NCBI GenBank assembly: GCA_942492925.1
Contig: OW818641.1
Span: forward strand, 496,001 to 560,000
Direction: 5' to 3'
DNA: 64,000 nt
Origin: QZKY01 sp942492925
GTDB taxonomy: Bacteria; Pseudomonadota; Gammaproteobacteria; Burkholderiales; Burkholderiaceae_D
This document shows positions 54,563 to 63,741 of the stretch, one piece after another (positions within the stretch are counted from its first letter, which is position 1; every line of letters starts with the position of its first letter). A program made the position numbers and the translations under genes. Under the pieces are notes generated by a model. That model had not been told where the DNA came from, searched no databases, and saw nothing but the letters and a program-made list of their open reading frames with translations.

Positions 54563-55357
54563 ATGCAACGTACATTTGTAAGATGGATTTGTTTTGCCGT
54601 GGCCACGCTGTTCATCGCAACCGGGTGTGGCAAGAAACAGGAAAACGCGACGACGGCTTCACAACTTGGGGATAAAGTCTTTGCCGTGCCGACCGGTACG
54701 GCTGCGGACAAGCTGGTGCTGTCGAAATACCCGCAAGCCAAATTCCAGTATTACAACAGCGTGCTGGATGCGGCGATGGCGGTCAAGATGGGCAAGGCCG
54801 ATGTTGCGGCTTATGACGAGCCTATTTTGAAAAATATCGCTGCGAAAAACGGGGGGCTGATCGTGCTTCCCGAAAAAATTACGGCAGACAATTATGCTTT
54901 CGCCGTCGACAAAGCCAATCGTGAACTCAAGGGGACCATCGACGCAGTGATTGCCGAGTTAAAACAGAACGGCACCTACAACGACATGCAAAAACGCTGG
55001 TTTCCGCAAGCTGGCGCGCCCGCGCCGATGCCGGACATCCCGCTGAACGGCACCGCTGGCGTATTGAGACTCGGAACGGCCTCCGTGACCGAACCATTTT
55101 CCTTTGTGGATGGGTCGCAGAATGTCGTGGGCTTCGACATTGAACTGGCGCGTCACATTGCGAAAAAACGCGGTATGAAACTGGAAATCATGAACATGGA
55201 ATTTGGTGCGATGATTCCGGCGCTCCTATCGGGAAAAGTGGACATGATCGCAGCCTGCATTACGGTGACGGATGAGCGTGCGCAGAAAGTGATGTTCTCA
55301 GAACCTTACTATGCGGGCGGGATCTCCGCACTGGTCAGGGAGCCAGCGCGCAAATAG
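54563..55357 (+). CDS. Circularly permuted SBP_bac_3-type lipoprotein
   Basis: 264 residues from MQRTFVRW, behind AAGGGAG. Lipobox-like FIATGC. Residues about 40-150 match the C-lobe and tail of amino-acid-binding proteins (DKVFAVPTGTAADKL ... NGTYNDMQKRWF). A Pro-rich linker follows, then about 172-260 match the N-lobe (LRLGTASVTEPFSFVD, GFDIELARHIAKK, SGKVDMIAACITVTDER). The order is reversed relative to normal binding proteins and identical to the repeating unit of the permease fusion. Likely an extra binding subunit. Confidence 0.88.
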   Translation: MQRTFVRWICFAVATLFIATGCGKKQENATTASQLGDKVFAVPTGTAADKLVLSKYPQAKFQYYNSVLDAAMAVKMGKADVAAYDEPILKNIAAKNGGLIVLPEKITADNYAFAVDKANRELKGTIDAVIAELKQNGTYNDMQKRWFPQAGAPAPMPDIPLNGTAGVLRLGTASVTEPFSFVDGSQNVVGFDIELARHIAKKRGMKLEIMNMEFGAMIPALLSGKVDMIAACITVTDERAQKVMFSEPYYAGGISALVREPARK

Positions 55358-55368
55358 AGTTGGCTTCA

Positions 55369-55394
55369 CGCGGTAGCCGTATGGGGCTACCGCG
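55369..55394 (+). terminator. Hairpin after permuted binding-protein gene
   Basis: CGCGGTAGCC-GTATGG-GGCTACCGCG, a perfect 10-bp stem 11 bases after the stop. No T-tract follows. Confidence 0.6.
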
Positions 55395-55461
55395 CTGTTG
55401 CACCATGACGAGAATGCGCGGCCTCCTGTTGTGGCTTTTGCGGGGAGAACACAAAAGCTGA

Positions 55462-56619
55462 TCAACCTTCCGTGAGCAGGTTGCCTTCCAAAGGGTCAAT
55501 GGGCTCGGGGTTCAGGCGATCCCTTCGCCAGGCGGGTCTGATGAGCGATGAAGCCAGAAGGCTGGTTCGGCTTCTGCTTCTGAAGGGGCTTCTGTGACAA
55601 GGCGGCGCCCTGGAGGCGCATTTTTCGGTTGCGAGAAAGAAGCGTGGGGAGCGCGTATGGTAGATCGACAGCGCAGCCAGGGTCGTCATCATGGTAAACA
55701 ACAACAGGGATTCGCTCGCGGTGCCAACGGACTGCCACCATTTTGCAAAGTAATCTTCGGCGGCCAAACCGACGGAAACGTACAGCGGGAAACTGCTTAC
55801 TTTGTGAACGGCTGTTGTACGCAACGCCTTGTCTTCTGGCGACTCGGCAACAAACAACCAACGCTCGCGCATGTCGGTTCGAGGTTTTTGCCATTCTGCG
55901 GTTGTCACGGCCAAGGGTTGGGTGGAGTCTTTCGGCGATTGGGAATGGCTGGCGATGGTGCCCAGTTTGTCATGCCACAGCGACACAACGCCGTTTTCTC
56001 CGATTTCGAGAGATGAAAATAATGCGTGGAAATGCCTTAGGCTGAATTGATGACTCAGGATGCCGGCAAAACTACCGTCAAGATGGTTGAATCGGCGTGA
56101 CATAAGCAGCGTCTCGTCGCCTTTTTGATTGGGCGCATGCCGGGAGATGTGTAGTCCGGCCAGCGGATGGTCGCGCAAAAAACGAAAGTGAGTCGAACCC
56201 GTGATGTGCTCGTGGGAAGGCGAAGCGGGAGCGGCGCCCTGTTGCGAGACGCTATCCGTCTCGGCAACCTCAATATGGCTCAGAAAGGGAAAGCGCGCAG
56301 GCGCGTGTGCCATAAATGACTTTAAGGCTTCAGGATGTTGGCTGAGGAGGGCTTGTTGACGTTCAATCTCGGCTTTGGCGGCGAGCAGGTTCATTTCAAC
56401 ATTCTGGAGCGAATTAAAGATGTTGTGCCTGAGCATTTGCGCGACATTTTGCGCCGTGGTTTCGGCATGGGCCTGATACGCCTGGCGACTTTGCGCCAGT
56501 ATCCATGACACCAGGGCATAACCCAGTACGTTGATCAAAACGGTGAAAAAAATAATTTGCCGGCGAAATCTGCTTTTGCGCGCCAGGGCTTGCTGTGTTT
56601 TCAACGGTATGACATGCAT
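55462..56619 (-). CDS. Truncated Cache-type membrane sensor without output domain
   Basis: 385 residues. TM1 about 20-42, extracytoplasmic dCache-like region about 45-295, TM2 about 298-320. The following ~65 residues (Arg/Ser/Pro-rich) are not protein-like and may be out of frame; an alternative minus frame gives a more helix-like continuation, LLSRNRKMRLQGAALSQK, but soon stops. Such sensors usually carry GGDEF, kinase or MCP domains, which are missing. Probably a decayed gene. Confidence 0.6.
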   Translation of the reverse strand: MHVIPLKTQQALARKSRFRRQIIFFTVLINVLGYALVSWILAQSRQAYQAHAETTAQNVAQMLRHNIFNSLQNVEMNLLAAKAEIERQQALLSQHPEALKSFMAHAPARFPFLSHIEVAETDSVSQQGAAPASPSHEHITGSTHFRFLRDHPLAGLHISRHAPNQKGDETLLMSRRFNHLDGSFAGILSHQFSLRHFHALFSSLEIGENGVVSLWHDKLGTIASHSQSPKDSTQPLAVTTAEWQKPRTDMRERWLFVAESPEDKALRTTAVHKVSSFPLYVSVGLAAEDYFAKWWQSVGTASESLLLFTMMTTLAALSIYHTRSPRFFLATEKCASRAPPCHRSPFRSRSRTSLLASSLIRPAWRRDRLNPEPIDPLEGNLLTEG

Positions 56620-56805
56620 AATTCCACCTCGCGATTGGCGTTAACATGAACCTTCAAAACAAGACAACACAAACCAAAACTGAAACGATCTGAACTGCTC
56701 TAATTCACCTTTTCGACACGGCCCGCTCTGTGTGGAGCGCTGTATTCCCGCCCTACATCCTTTTCCGACATCTTCTGGCGCTAGCCTGATCTCGGCGCGA
56801 GCCCC

Positions 56806-58152
56806 TTATTTATTGTCCTCTTCATTTTTGTAGGTATAACTGCCGTGACCGCTTTGCAGCCAGGCCGACGGGATGCGTTCGGCTGACATGTCCAGCATGC
56901 CGGCCGTGCGGCGCAAAACTCTTAGCTGGGCCTGCAAGTTGATCAGGGCTTCGTCGCTGCGCTCCTCCTGCAACTTTTTGGCAGCGACTTCCATGTCGCG
57001 TATCTGGCTATTGATGTCGAGGACATTTTGATGAACCGGCGTCAAGTGGCTTCGCATTTTTGATTGCAGGGCATGGAGCGCCGCCATGGCGCTGTCCAGA
57101 TCGCCGCGTTTGAGCGGGATGTCGACGACTTCATCGTCGCTGTGAGCCATGGTGTAAAGACAGCGTGCGATGTCAGCAGGTTCTCCGCCAATTGGTGCCA
57201 AGACCTGTTTTTTCAGCAGATAAGACAGCGTCAAAAATACAAGAGCGCCGCCTGTGGTGAAAATGGTGAAGAGGATGGAAACGCGGTAAAGGACAAAAAT
57301 GGTTGAGGCATTGTTCGGATAAGCGGCAACGAGGTCAAAGTCCCAAGGCTCGAATTTCTTTCTGATGATGCTCCAACCCGGCTGATCGGCGGCGAACATG
57401 GCGCGTACTTTTTCCGGCGTGACGTGTGGCGAGTGGAAATGTGGGTTGCCATGACTATCCAGCGCAGCGATAAACCCATCCTCGGGGAGTACAGTTTGCG
57501 CGGCGAGATCCTTTAATAATTGCATGTCGATGCGATAACCAACGTACCAAATGCCGATAACCGCGCCATTTTTTCCTATCATCGGCTCATATCCTGCGAG
57601 ATACGGTTCATCGAGAATGTAAACAATCCCGTAATAGGCGGTGCCTTGCCGGATGGCCAGATATGCTTTGCTTTCGCGCTCCAGTTTGGTTCCGATGACG
57701 CGCTCATTGTCACGGATGACGTTAGTCGAGACACGTACAAAATCATCACCAACGCGTGCAAACAAGGTCTGTGTGCCACCAATGGCCCGCGTGACCGAGT
57801 CAACGAGCTGGTAATGGCCGGACTGCGTCATGTTTCCGAATAACAGGTTGGGGATCATTTTCCCGTCAACTTTGACGCCTGCCCCAATTGTGGGTTCCCC
57901 GATGGATTTGCCTTTATCTACCAACAGCCGCATGCCGCCATGCACGCGATCGCTGACCATGGCGTGAATAACGCCGAGAATTTTCAGGTTGTTGCTGGTC
58001 GTTTGCTCGACCTTGATGGAGAGCCGTTTTTCTTCCCATGTCCTGGCGATAAGCGCGTAGGAAGTGGCGCCGACGCAGATGATGATAAATGTCAGGATCC
58101 CAACCGGCATCAGAAGCCGCATCCAGAAATTTTTCAGTAGTTGTTTAGGCAT
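56806..58152 (-). CDS. Cache3/Cache2-HAMP membrane sensor lacking a signalling domain
   Basis: 448 residues. TM1 about 12-36, extracytoplasmic Cache fusion about 40-285 (DGKMIPNLLFGN, YYGIVYILDEPYLAGYEPM, IGIWYVGY), TM2 about 288-312, HAMP-like segment, then a short coiled coil ending by 448. The receptor tip of a chemoreceptor is absent. It may be a regulator by coiled coil only or a truncated receptor. Divergent from the histidine kinase gene. Confidence 0.8.
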   Translation of the reverse strand: MPKQLLKNFWMRLLMPVGILTFIIICVGATSYALIARTWEEKRLSIKVEQTTSNNLKILGVIHAMVSDRVHGGMRLLVDKGKSIGEPTIGAGVKVDGKMIPNLLFGNMTQSGHYQLVDSVTRAIGGTQTLFARVGDDFVRVSTNVIRDNERVIGTKLERESKAYLAIRQGTAYYGIVYILDEPYLAGYEPMIGKNGAVIGIWYVGYRIDMQLLKDLAAQTVLPEDGFIAALDSHGNPHFHSPHVTPEKVRAMFAADQPGWSIIRKKFEPWDFDLVAAYPNNASTIFVLYRVSILFTIFTTGGALVFLTLSYLLKKQVLAPIGGEPADIARCLYTMAHSDDEVVDIPLKRGDLDSAMAALHALQSKMRSHLTPVHQNVLDINSQIRDMEVAAKKLQEERSDEALINLQAQLRVLRRTAGMLDMSAERIPSAWLQSGHGSYTYKNEEDNK

Positions 58153-58330
58153 GGCGTCAAAAAATGCATGGAAAGTGTTGATAACGGAGAAAAATCCTTA
58201 CAGAATGTCTCTGTTAATGCCTTGGGTATCTTCAATGCGTGATCGGGTGGTTATAATTGCCCATATATCTCCAATTATTGCCTTTCAGTGGCGCATATCA
58301 GAATAGTGGCCTAATCAGACATAAATTTCA

Positions 58331-59197
58331 ATGCAAACAGCCCTCTATTTTTTTCTTCTTGTCGTTTTATGTGCGACGAATTTCATACTCTGGTATCGCT
58401 ATTCAACGCGGCTCAATCGCCTTTTGGATCAATTCAGCCAAGAACAAAAGCGCGCAGCGGTGGCGGAAAGAAAAGCGATGGAACAAGTACGTTTGCTGAG
58501 CGTGATTAGTCACGAGTTGAGATCGCCCTTGCAGACGGTGGTCGCTTCAGTTGATTTGTTATTGTTTCACAGCCGTAATGAGGACGAAGAAAAAGTCATC
58601 AATCGCTTGCGCAAGGCGTCGGAACAGATTGAAGCGCAAATTGCTGACATGGCAACATATTCACATATTTTGTCTGGCATGTTGGTGTTGTCTCCGGAAC
58701 CTTTTAACCCTCAGGAAGAATTAAAAATGATGGTTGAAGAGTTCAAGGCAGCAGGCGAGAAAAAAGGGCTTGATTTCAACTATGATTTCCCTGATCCCGA
58801 AAAGATAATTGTTTCGGATGCGCGACGCTTCAGGCAGATCGCGACTAATCTCATCAGTAATACGGTCAAGTACGCATCGCCCGGTCCTGTGACAGTTTCT
58901 GTGACCTACCAACTGGGTCATGCCAGAGAAACTCTGCAAATGACCTTGATCGTTGAAGACGCCGGGCCGGGCATTCCGGCGGAATTGTTGCCGGCGATTT
59001 TTAACGAGTTTTCTCAGGGGAAAAACTCCAGTTCGCAAGCGCAGGGGATCGGGATGGGGCTCGCCATTACCGGGCGGCTGGTGACCTTGATGGGCGGGAC
59101 GATCAATGTGTCGAGTCCGCAAGGCAAGGGGACGCGGTTTACTGTGCGTTTGCCTGTGGCGGACGGTGCGTCAGCGCCTCTCCATAATCGCGACTGA
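58331..59197 (+). CDS. Histidine kinase, minimal sensor
   Basis: 288 residues. One N-terminal helix (about 4-22), short coiled coil, HisKA with phospho-His in VISHELRSPLQ, and HATPase with N-box NLISNTVKYA, G1 EDAGPGIP and G2 GIGMGLAITGRL. There is no periplasmic sensing domain, so it may sense through the neighbouring Cache protein. It converges with the response regulator gene. Confidence 0.92.
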   Translation: MQTALYFFLLVVLCATNFILWYRYSTRLNRLLDQFSQEQKRAAVAERKAMEQVRLLSVISHELRSPLQTVVASVDLLLFHSRNEDEEKVINRLRKASEQIEAQIADMATYSHILSGMLVLSPEPFNPQEELKMMVEEFKAAGEKKGLDFNYDFPDPEKIIVSDARRFRQIATNLISNTVKYASPGPVTVSVTYQLGHARETLQMTLIVEDAGPGIPAELLPAIFNEFSQGKNSSSQAQGIGMGLAITGRLVTLMGGTINVSSPQGKGTRFTVRLPVADGASAPLHNRD

Positions 59198-59268
59198 CCA
59201 GCAAGGGGCATGACTCTCGCGAGGCACCCATCGGGGTTGTTACGGCGAGAACGGAGAAGACTTGTCAG

Positions 59269-60168
59269 TTAAGGCTGAGTCGTCAACGGTGATTTGGATT
59301 TTACGCCCGCACCCGAATACTGAATCGCAGACAAAATCTCCGCTGCCAAGAGAGAGGGGCGGATGGGCTTGTCCCGTGGAACAATCCGGTAATTGCGCAC
59401 CACCTCCGCGATCTCGGTCTCGCTGGACAAACCCTGATTTAACTGGCCGGTGATCAAGAAAATGGGAACGGTTGGTGATTTCGCGAGACGGATCAGTCGG
59501 ATCAGCGATTCGGAAGTTTGACTTCCGACCTGCCAATCCAGAACGAAGGCATCGAAAAAATTGTCTGCGATAGCTTTTTCGACGTCTGCCACAGTGTAAA
59601 AAACGGACGGAGAAAAACCGTAATTACGCAAAAAATCCCCGATGCTGTCAGCCAGATCCTTGTCGTTATCGCATACGGCGACGGTTAACGCTTGGTGCTG
59701 TTTCAGCGTCAGTTCAATCTTGCTGACCCTGAATAGGGACTGGTCCTTGGGGGCGTCAATGCGCTCGCAGACGAACAGTTCACCGTCCTTGCGGTAGGCA
59801 ACCCACAGATGTTCATCGTCTTGGGGCGAGAGCTCTCCATCAAGAGCGACTTGACACTTGACTGGATGGGCCGGGATGAGCATTGTCGCGTCACAAATAT
59901 CTCCGGGCGGACTTTGCACGCTGTTTTGCGACAGGTTGCGTGAATAACAGACAAAATCTTCACCAAAATGCTTGAACACTTTCTGGATGTCAGCCATTGA
60001 CCACTCGCTGATGTCGCGATCCAGCATCCTGCGCGCCTGAGAAAGGCTGAGGTCAAAAATACGGGACAGATAACTGACGTAGTTCCGGATTTGAATGTTG
60101 TTTCGCTGGAACAAGGGGCCGAGGCAATCAAGAGCACGACCGCTTCTGCATTCGACGGGGGTAAGCAT
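59269..60168 (-). CDS. Response regulator with N-terminal BetR-like domain
   Basis: 299 residues. The N-terminal ~60 residues (NNIQIRNYVSYLSRIFDLSLSQARRML...) look like a BetR-type helix-turn-helix domain. The middle is unassigned and the C-terminal receiver (about 162-285) has acidic pocket CDNDKD, phospho-acceptor Asp in FVLDWQVG and a Lys in PRDKPIRP. The receiver at the C-terminus of a DNA-binding domain is the reverse of the common order. Probable partner of the kinase at 58331. Confidence 0.87.
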   Translation of the reverse strand: MLTPVECRSGRALDCLGPLFQRNNIQIRNYVSYLSRIFDLSLSQARRMLDRDISEWSMADIQKVFKHFGEDFVCYSRNLSQNSVQSPPGDICDATMLIPAHPVKCQVALDGELSPQDDEHLWVAYRKDGELFVCERIDAPKDQSLFRVSKIELTLKQHQALTVAVCDNDKDLADSIGDFLRNYGFSPSVFYTVADVEKAIADNFFDAFVLDWQVGSQTSESLIRLIRLAKSPTVPIFLITGQLNQGLSSETEIAEVVRNYRIVPRDKPIRPSLLAAEILSAIQYSGAGVKSKSPLTTQP

Positions 60169-60938
60169 GGTAATGAGTGACCCTGATAACTGGACAAATG
60201 GCGATGAGGCTTTCGCACCTGGTTGACGCGATACTCATCTGCCGGGGCACCCACTTCATTCATGGGTGATTTTTCTGGGGCGAAAGCGCTACGCGCGGGC
60301 GATAACGATTATCGATATATCGCTTGAATCATACGGCATTGGATTCTTCATTGCAAAGGTTTAACGATGGGCGAACGGGCTTTGGTAGGCGAATGGCCAC
60401 CCGAGAAACCGCCAGAGAATGTGGCGGCACGCATAGAGCACGCTGCGTGCATTCTGGCTGCACGTTGATACATACGGGGCAGTGCACAAGGCCCTGACGA
60501 CTTGATGACGCAAAGTGGGGTGACGTCGCGCCTGCCACATTTGGCGTGCGGCTCATCGCGTTTGCGCGGCATGCCTTTCTCGCCAGCCCGCCAAGAGTCT
60601 TTCAGGATTATTAGGAGACGCGCTCTAGCCCGCGACAGGAAAATCCAGGGGCTCCCCTGGCTTCCGTACCCTGCACTTACAGTTCGACCACAGAAAGTTA
60701 ACAATTCATTAAAAGTTTCTTTTTAAGAAGTGTTTTAAAATAAAAACCAAATTACGCTTGCTTTTCGATTCTTAATCAGACACAATCACCTCAAGCCGAT
60801 AAGTTATGCGCAAATTTTGAAACGGTTATTGTCGAAAAATGACATTTTGATGCCATAAATAAGATTGTACTGTTCTTGTTGTTTGTATATGGAAATAGTC
60901 GGTACATAAATCATTCAAATTATGGATGGAAATTGAAA
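60169..60938. other. Long intergenic region with nested palindromes
   Basis: 770 bases. It holds the dyads at 60300-60322. A minus-strand frame at 60348-60704 (118 residues, Arg/Ala/Gly-rich) looks more like a passenger frame than a gene. The right 200 bases are AT-rich and probably hold the promoter of the repeat protein. Confidence 0.4.
60300..60322. promoter_or_regulatory. Nested palindromes, possible operator
   Basis: CGATAA-CGA-TTATCG at 60300-60314 runs into CGATATATCG at 60313-60322. The site is about 130 bases upstream of the response-regulator start, so autoregulation is possible. Confidence 0.4.
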
Positions 60939-61502
60939 ATGAAAACTCTCAAAGAATCTCTTTTGGTGAATGCCCACCTGTTTATTATGTTTGCAACACT
61001 GGCGCTGACGTGTGGGGTGTTCGGTTTGAAGACGGCACACAGTGCGCCCGACGATACCCACATGGCCTACATATCTTATGGATACGAGCCAGTGAGTGCC
61101 CAATACGCTTTGGCGATGGCCGCAGGCGAGCGCGTTGTGGCGCCGCAAGAATTACAACAAAACATCGATGGCGACAGACGGCCGCTTACTGGCATGCAGT
61201 ATGCAGCTGAGGCGAGCCTGGATGTATTTGATCCGTATGGATTGCGCTCGGGTCAAGCTGAAAAATCTAAGCATGGTCAAGTTTTGGCAAGTGTGCAATA
61301 TGCCGCTGAGGCAAGCCTGGATGTGTTTGATCCGTATGGATTGCGCTCAGGTCAAGCTGAAAAATCTACCTACGGTCAAGTTTGGGTAAGCATGCAATAT
61401 GCCGCTGAGGCAGGCGAAGCTGTATTTGATCCGTATGGCTTGCAGTCAACGCAATTGAGCGCTAGTCGCCAAAAGATTGAAAAATTGACGCCGCTGTCCT
61501 AA
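60939..61502 (+). CDS. Exported protein with 33-residue tandem repeats
   Basis: 187 residues from MKTLKESLLV at 60939. Signal peptide about 1-36 (ending AHSA). Three tandem 33-residue repeats start at 61194, 61293 and 61392, each with QYAAEA...VFDPYGL; the first two are nearly identical, the third diverged. Rich in Gln/Ala/Tyr. Family unknown; perhaps a surface or matrix protein. Confidence 0.75.
   Translation: MKTLKESLLVNAHLFIMFATLALTCGVFGLKTAHSAPDDTHMAYISYGYEPVSAQYALAMAAGERVVAPQELQQNIDGDRRPLTGMQYAAEASLDVFDPYGLRSGQAEKSKHGQVLASVQYAAEASLDVFDPYGLRSGQAEKSTYGQVWVSMQYAAEAGEAVFDPYGLQSTQLSASRQKIEKLTPLS
61194..61490 (+). repeat. Three 99-base tandem repeats inside the exported protein gene
   Basis: Units at 61194-61292, 61293-61391 and 61392-61490. 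Units 1 and 2 differ at few positions, suggesting recent duplication and possible length variation between strains. Confidence 0.85.
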
Positions 61503-61557
61503 ACGGAATCTGCGTAAAGGACATGCTTTTACGTTTTGCAATGTTTTACAGTGGGTT

Positions 61558-61609
61558 GGGGAAAGTGCGTACCAGAACTCTACAAACACTCTCCAGACGT
61601 GCTTTCCCC
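61558..61609. repeat. Hairpin element copy 1
   Basis: GGGGAAAGTGCG at one end and GTGCTTTCCCC at the other, with an internal CTCTCC shared with copy 2. Confidence 0.6.
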
Positions 61610-61689
61610 GACAACCACTTATCTCCTGAGAATGCAACGCCAATGCGCATGCATATCTCGCCCAGTTTTGCCATGCCTGGCTAGGGGAT

Positions 61690-61729
61690 GGGGAAAGTGC
61701 GAATTTACTCTCCTAAACGCGCTTTCCCC
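61690..61729. repeat. Hairpin element copy 2
   Basis: Same ends (GGGGAAAGTGCG ... CGCGCTTTCCCC) and a shared ACTCTCC core, 132 bases after copy 1 and with a shorter loop. Confidence 0.6.
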
Positions 61730-62402
61730 ATGCATCCCACGCTTACCGGCCACCCAGCCTGTTACCCAGCGATACGACGCGCCACGTTCCTTGTGAAAGG
61801 CACTTTTTTACTGGGTAACGCCTCAGTAAAAAGCTCGGAAGCACAAAGTTTCAGCAATGGAAAAGAGCGTCTGTGCGCTTTGCTCAATAAGAATTTCTCC
61901 CTCAAGTAACCACCTGGTTTTGATGACGATCGACTGACGGCGCATCACATGGTTGTCAGCGCACCAACTAAAGTGTCATAAAATGGATTGCGCACAAAAT
62001 AAACTTTCTATATCTGAATCAAAAACGAAAAAGCGTCAAAAAACGCTTGCTCGCATGTTCGTTTTGTGAAATCATTTCAAATAATTGCTCGATAGACGCA
62101 ATATTTGAAACTGTAAATGCGCGAATTGTACAACCAATCCTTTTGCTGAAAGATTTTGCACACCAGTTTTTGCAAATTATGAAGCGATAAAGCCGAGTGA
62201 CTTGCTTGAATGGGACGATGTACGGAAGTCATCTTCAAATACAGGATGTTGGCTGACAAAAGTGGTTTACGAAATACGGATTAGGAGGCGACAAATTTTG
62301 ACGTTCTGTTAATCAGGAGAAACAAATTGAAGAAAGAGGGCCTCTCTCAGCGCACTTATTCCCTCGTTCACCTTTTTCTAATCAACCTATAAAGAGACTA
62401 CA

Positions 62403-63680
62403 ATGAGTACTTCAACTAGCAGCTCACCAGTAACTCAACCAACGGGATTGTTTAACAACCGCTGGTTTTATCTGGTATTGGCCGTTTTGATCATGTGCAT
62501 GATCTCCGGTGTTCAATATGCTTGGACACTTTTCGCGCGTCCGATGACCGAGAAATTGGCGGTATCGCTTGCAGCGATCCAGACCGCGTTTACGCTTTCC
62601 CAGGTTATTCAAGCGGGTTCCCAACCGGCCGGCGGTAAATTCGTGGACAAATTCGGTCCCAAGTTCCCAGGGATCGCCGGTGGCGCCATGGTGCTGGTCG
62701 GCTGGTCCATGATGGGTCAGGTTGATAGCATCCCTGCTCTGTATGCGCTCTACATTCTGGCCGGTGCCGGTGTAGGTATTGTTTACGGGATTGCCATCAA
62801 TACGGCAAACCGTTGGTTTCCGGACAAGCGTGGTCTGGCATCCGGTTTCACCGCTGCAGGCTACGGTCTGGGCGTGCTGCCATTCCTGCCGTTGATTAGT
62901 GGCTTGCTGAAGACAGAAGGTGTTAGCTCCGCATTCATGTGGACCGGCGGCATCATGGGTTGCATGATTATGCTGATTGCCTGCTTCATCAAATTCCCGC
63001 CGGGACAAACAGGTGCGGCGAAAGTTGTAACGGAAAAAGATTTCAAGTCATCTGAAATGCTGCGCACGCCGCACTTCTGGGTACTGTGGTTTTCTTTCTT
63101 CTCAGTGAACTTCGGTTTCCTGCTGCTGGTCGCTAACAGCGCGCCATTCGGTCGTACGCTGGGTATTGCGGGGACGTTGATCGCGGTGGTCGTGATGTTC
63201 CAGAATTTGGCGAATGGTGGTTGCCGTCCTTTCTGGGGATTTCTTTCCGACAAAATCGGTCGTTACAAGGCTATGTCCATCATGTTTGGTGTCAACGCTT
63301 TGGCCATGTTCCTGTTCACGCACGTCTCCCAATTGGGCACGGTGTTCTTCATTGTCATTTTGATGATCGCCTTCTTCACGTCAGGCGGTAGCTACGCATT
63401 GTTCCCGCCGACCAACAGCGATATTTTCGGTACGGCTTACTCTGCACAGAACTATGGTTTCTTCTGGGCCGCAAAAGCAACCGCATCGATCTTCGGTGGT
63501 GGTGTGGGTGCTTTGGTCGCAACCACATTCGGTTGGACGACTGCTTTCACGCTGTGCGGTTGTATGTCCCTGATCTCGTTCACCTTGGCAACCTTCGTGA
63601 TCCCGAAAATGGGTCGTCCGACGAAGCCTGGTGTCAAGGCTGCTGCACAGGAACAGCTGGCAACGGCGAAGCAACAATAA
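62403..63680 (+). CDS. oxlT: Oxalate:formate antiporter
   Basis: 425 residues, major facilitator with 12 helices. It exchanges external oxalate(2-) for internal formate(-), generating membrane potential while Oxc consumes a proton. The two substrate-binding charges are present: Arg275 in GGCRPFWGF and Lys358 in FFWAAKATAS (Arg272/Lys355 in the Oxalobacter protein). Much of TM4-6 matches that protein by memory. Weak ribosome site; biased codons suggest high expression. Followed by an inverted repeat and a universal stress protein gene. Confidence 0.96.
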   Translation: MSTSTSSSPVTQPTGLFNNRWFYLVLAVLIMCMISGVQYAWTLFARPMTEKLAVSLAAIQTAFTLSQVIQAGSQPAGGKFVDKFGPKFPGIAGGAMVLVGWSMMGQVDSIPALYALYILAGAGVGIVYGIAINTANRWFPDKRGLASGFTAAGYGLGVLPFLPLISGLLKTEGVSSAFMWTGGIMGCMIMLIACFIKFPPGQTGAAKVVTEKDFKSSEMLRTPHFWVLWFSFFSVNFGFLLLVANSAPFGRTLGIAGTLIAVVVMFQNLANGGCRPFWGFLSDKIGRYKAMSIMFGVNALAMFLFTHVSQLGTVFFIVILMIAFFTSGGSYALFPPTNSDIFGTAYSAQNYGFFWAAKATASIFGGGVGALVATTFGWTTAFTLCGCMSLISFTLATFVIPKMGRPTKPGVKAAAQEQLATAKQQ

Positions 63681-63690
63681 ATTTAACTCT

Positions 63691-63741
63691 GAACCGGTTG
63701 TCGCACAGGCGGTGGAAGCAAGCAGTCTCGACAACCGGTTC
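63691..63741 (+). terminator. Inverted repeat after oxlT
   Basis: A perfect 13-bp stem: GAACCGGTTGTCG at 63691-63703 and its complement at 63729-63741, loop 25 bases. There is no T-tract, so it may protect the oxlT mRNA 3' end or be a Rho-dependent/processing site. Confidence 0.55.

Larger units (their letters stand above)
61503..62402. other. 900-base non-coding region upstream of oxlT
   Basis: No credible gene. Left part has two copies of a GGGGAAAG/CTTTCCCC hairpin (listed), then a hairpin CTTTTTTACTG/CAGTAAAAAG at about 61803-61837. Right part (61980-62400) is AT-rich and should carry the oxlT promoter; a hairpin AAGCGT/ACGCTT lies near 62031. No TTGAC-N4-GTCAA dyad was found; TTGATGACGATCGA at 61920 is an imperfect match. 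Confidence 0.45.

Noticed and set aside
61193..61490. CRISPR-like array
   Set aside because: The repeats are 99-base in-frame coding repeats without spacers, so they belong to the exported protein.
61536..61909. Short frames around the duplicated hairpins
   Set aside because: They cross both hairpins, lack ribosome sites and show no protein-like pattern.
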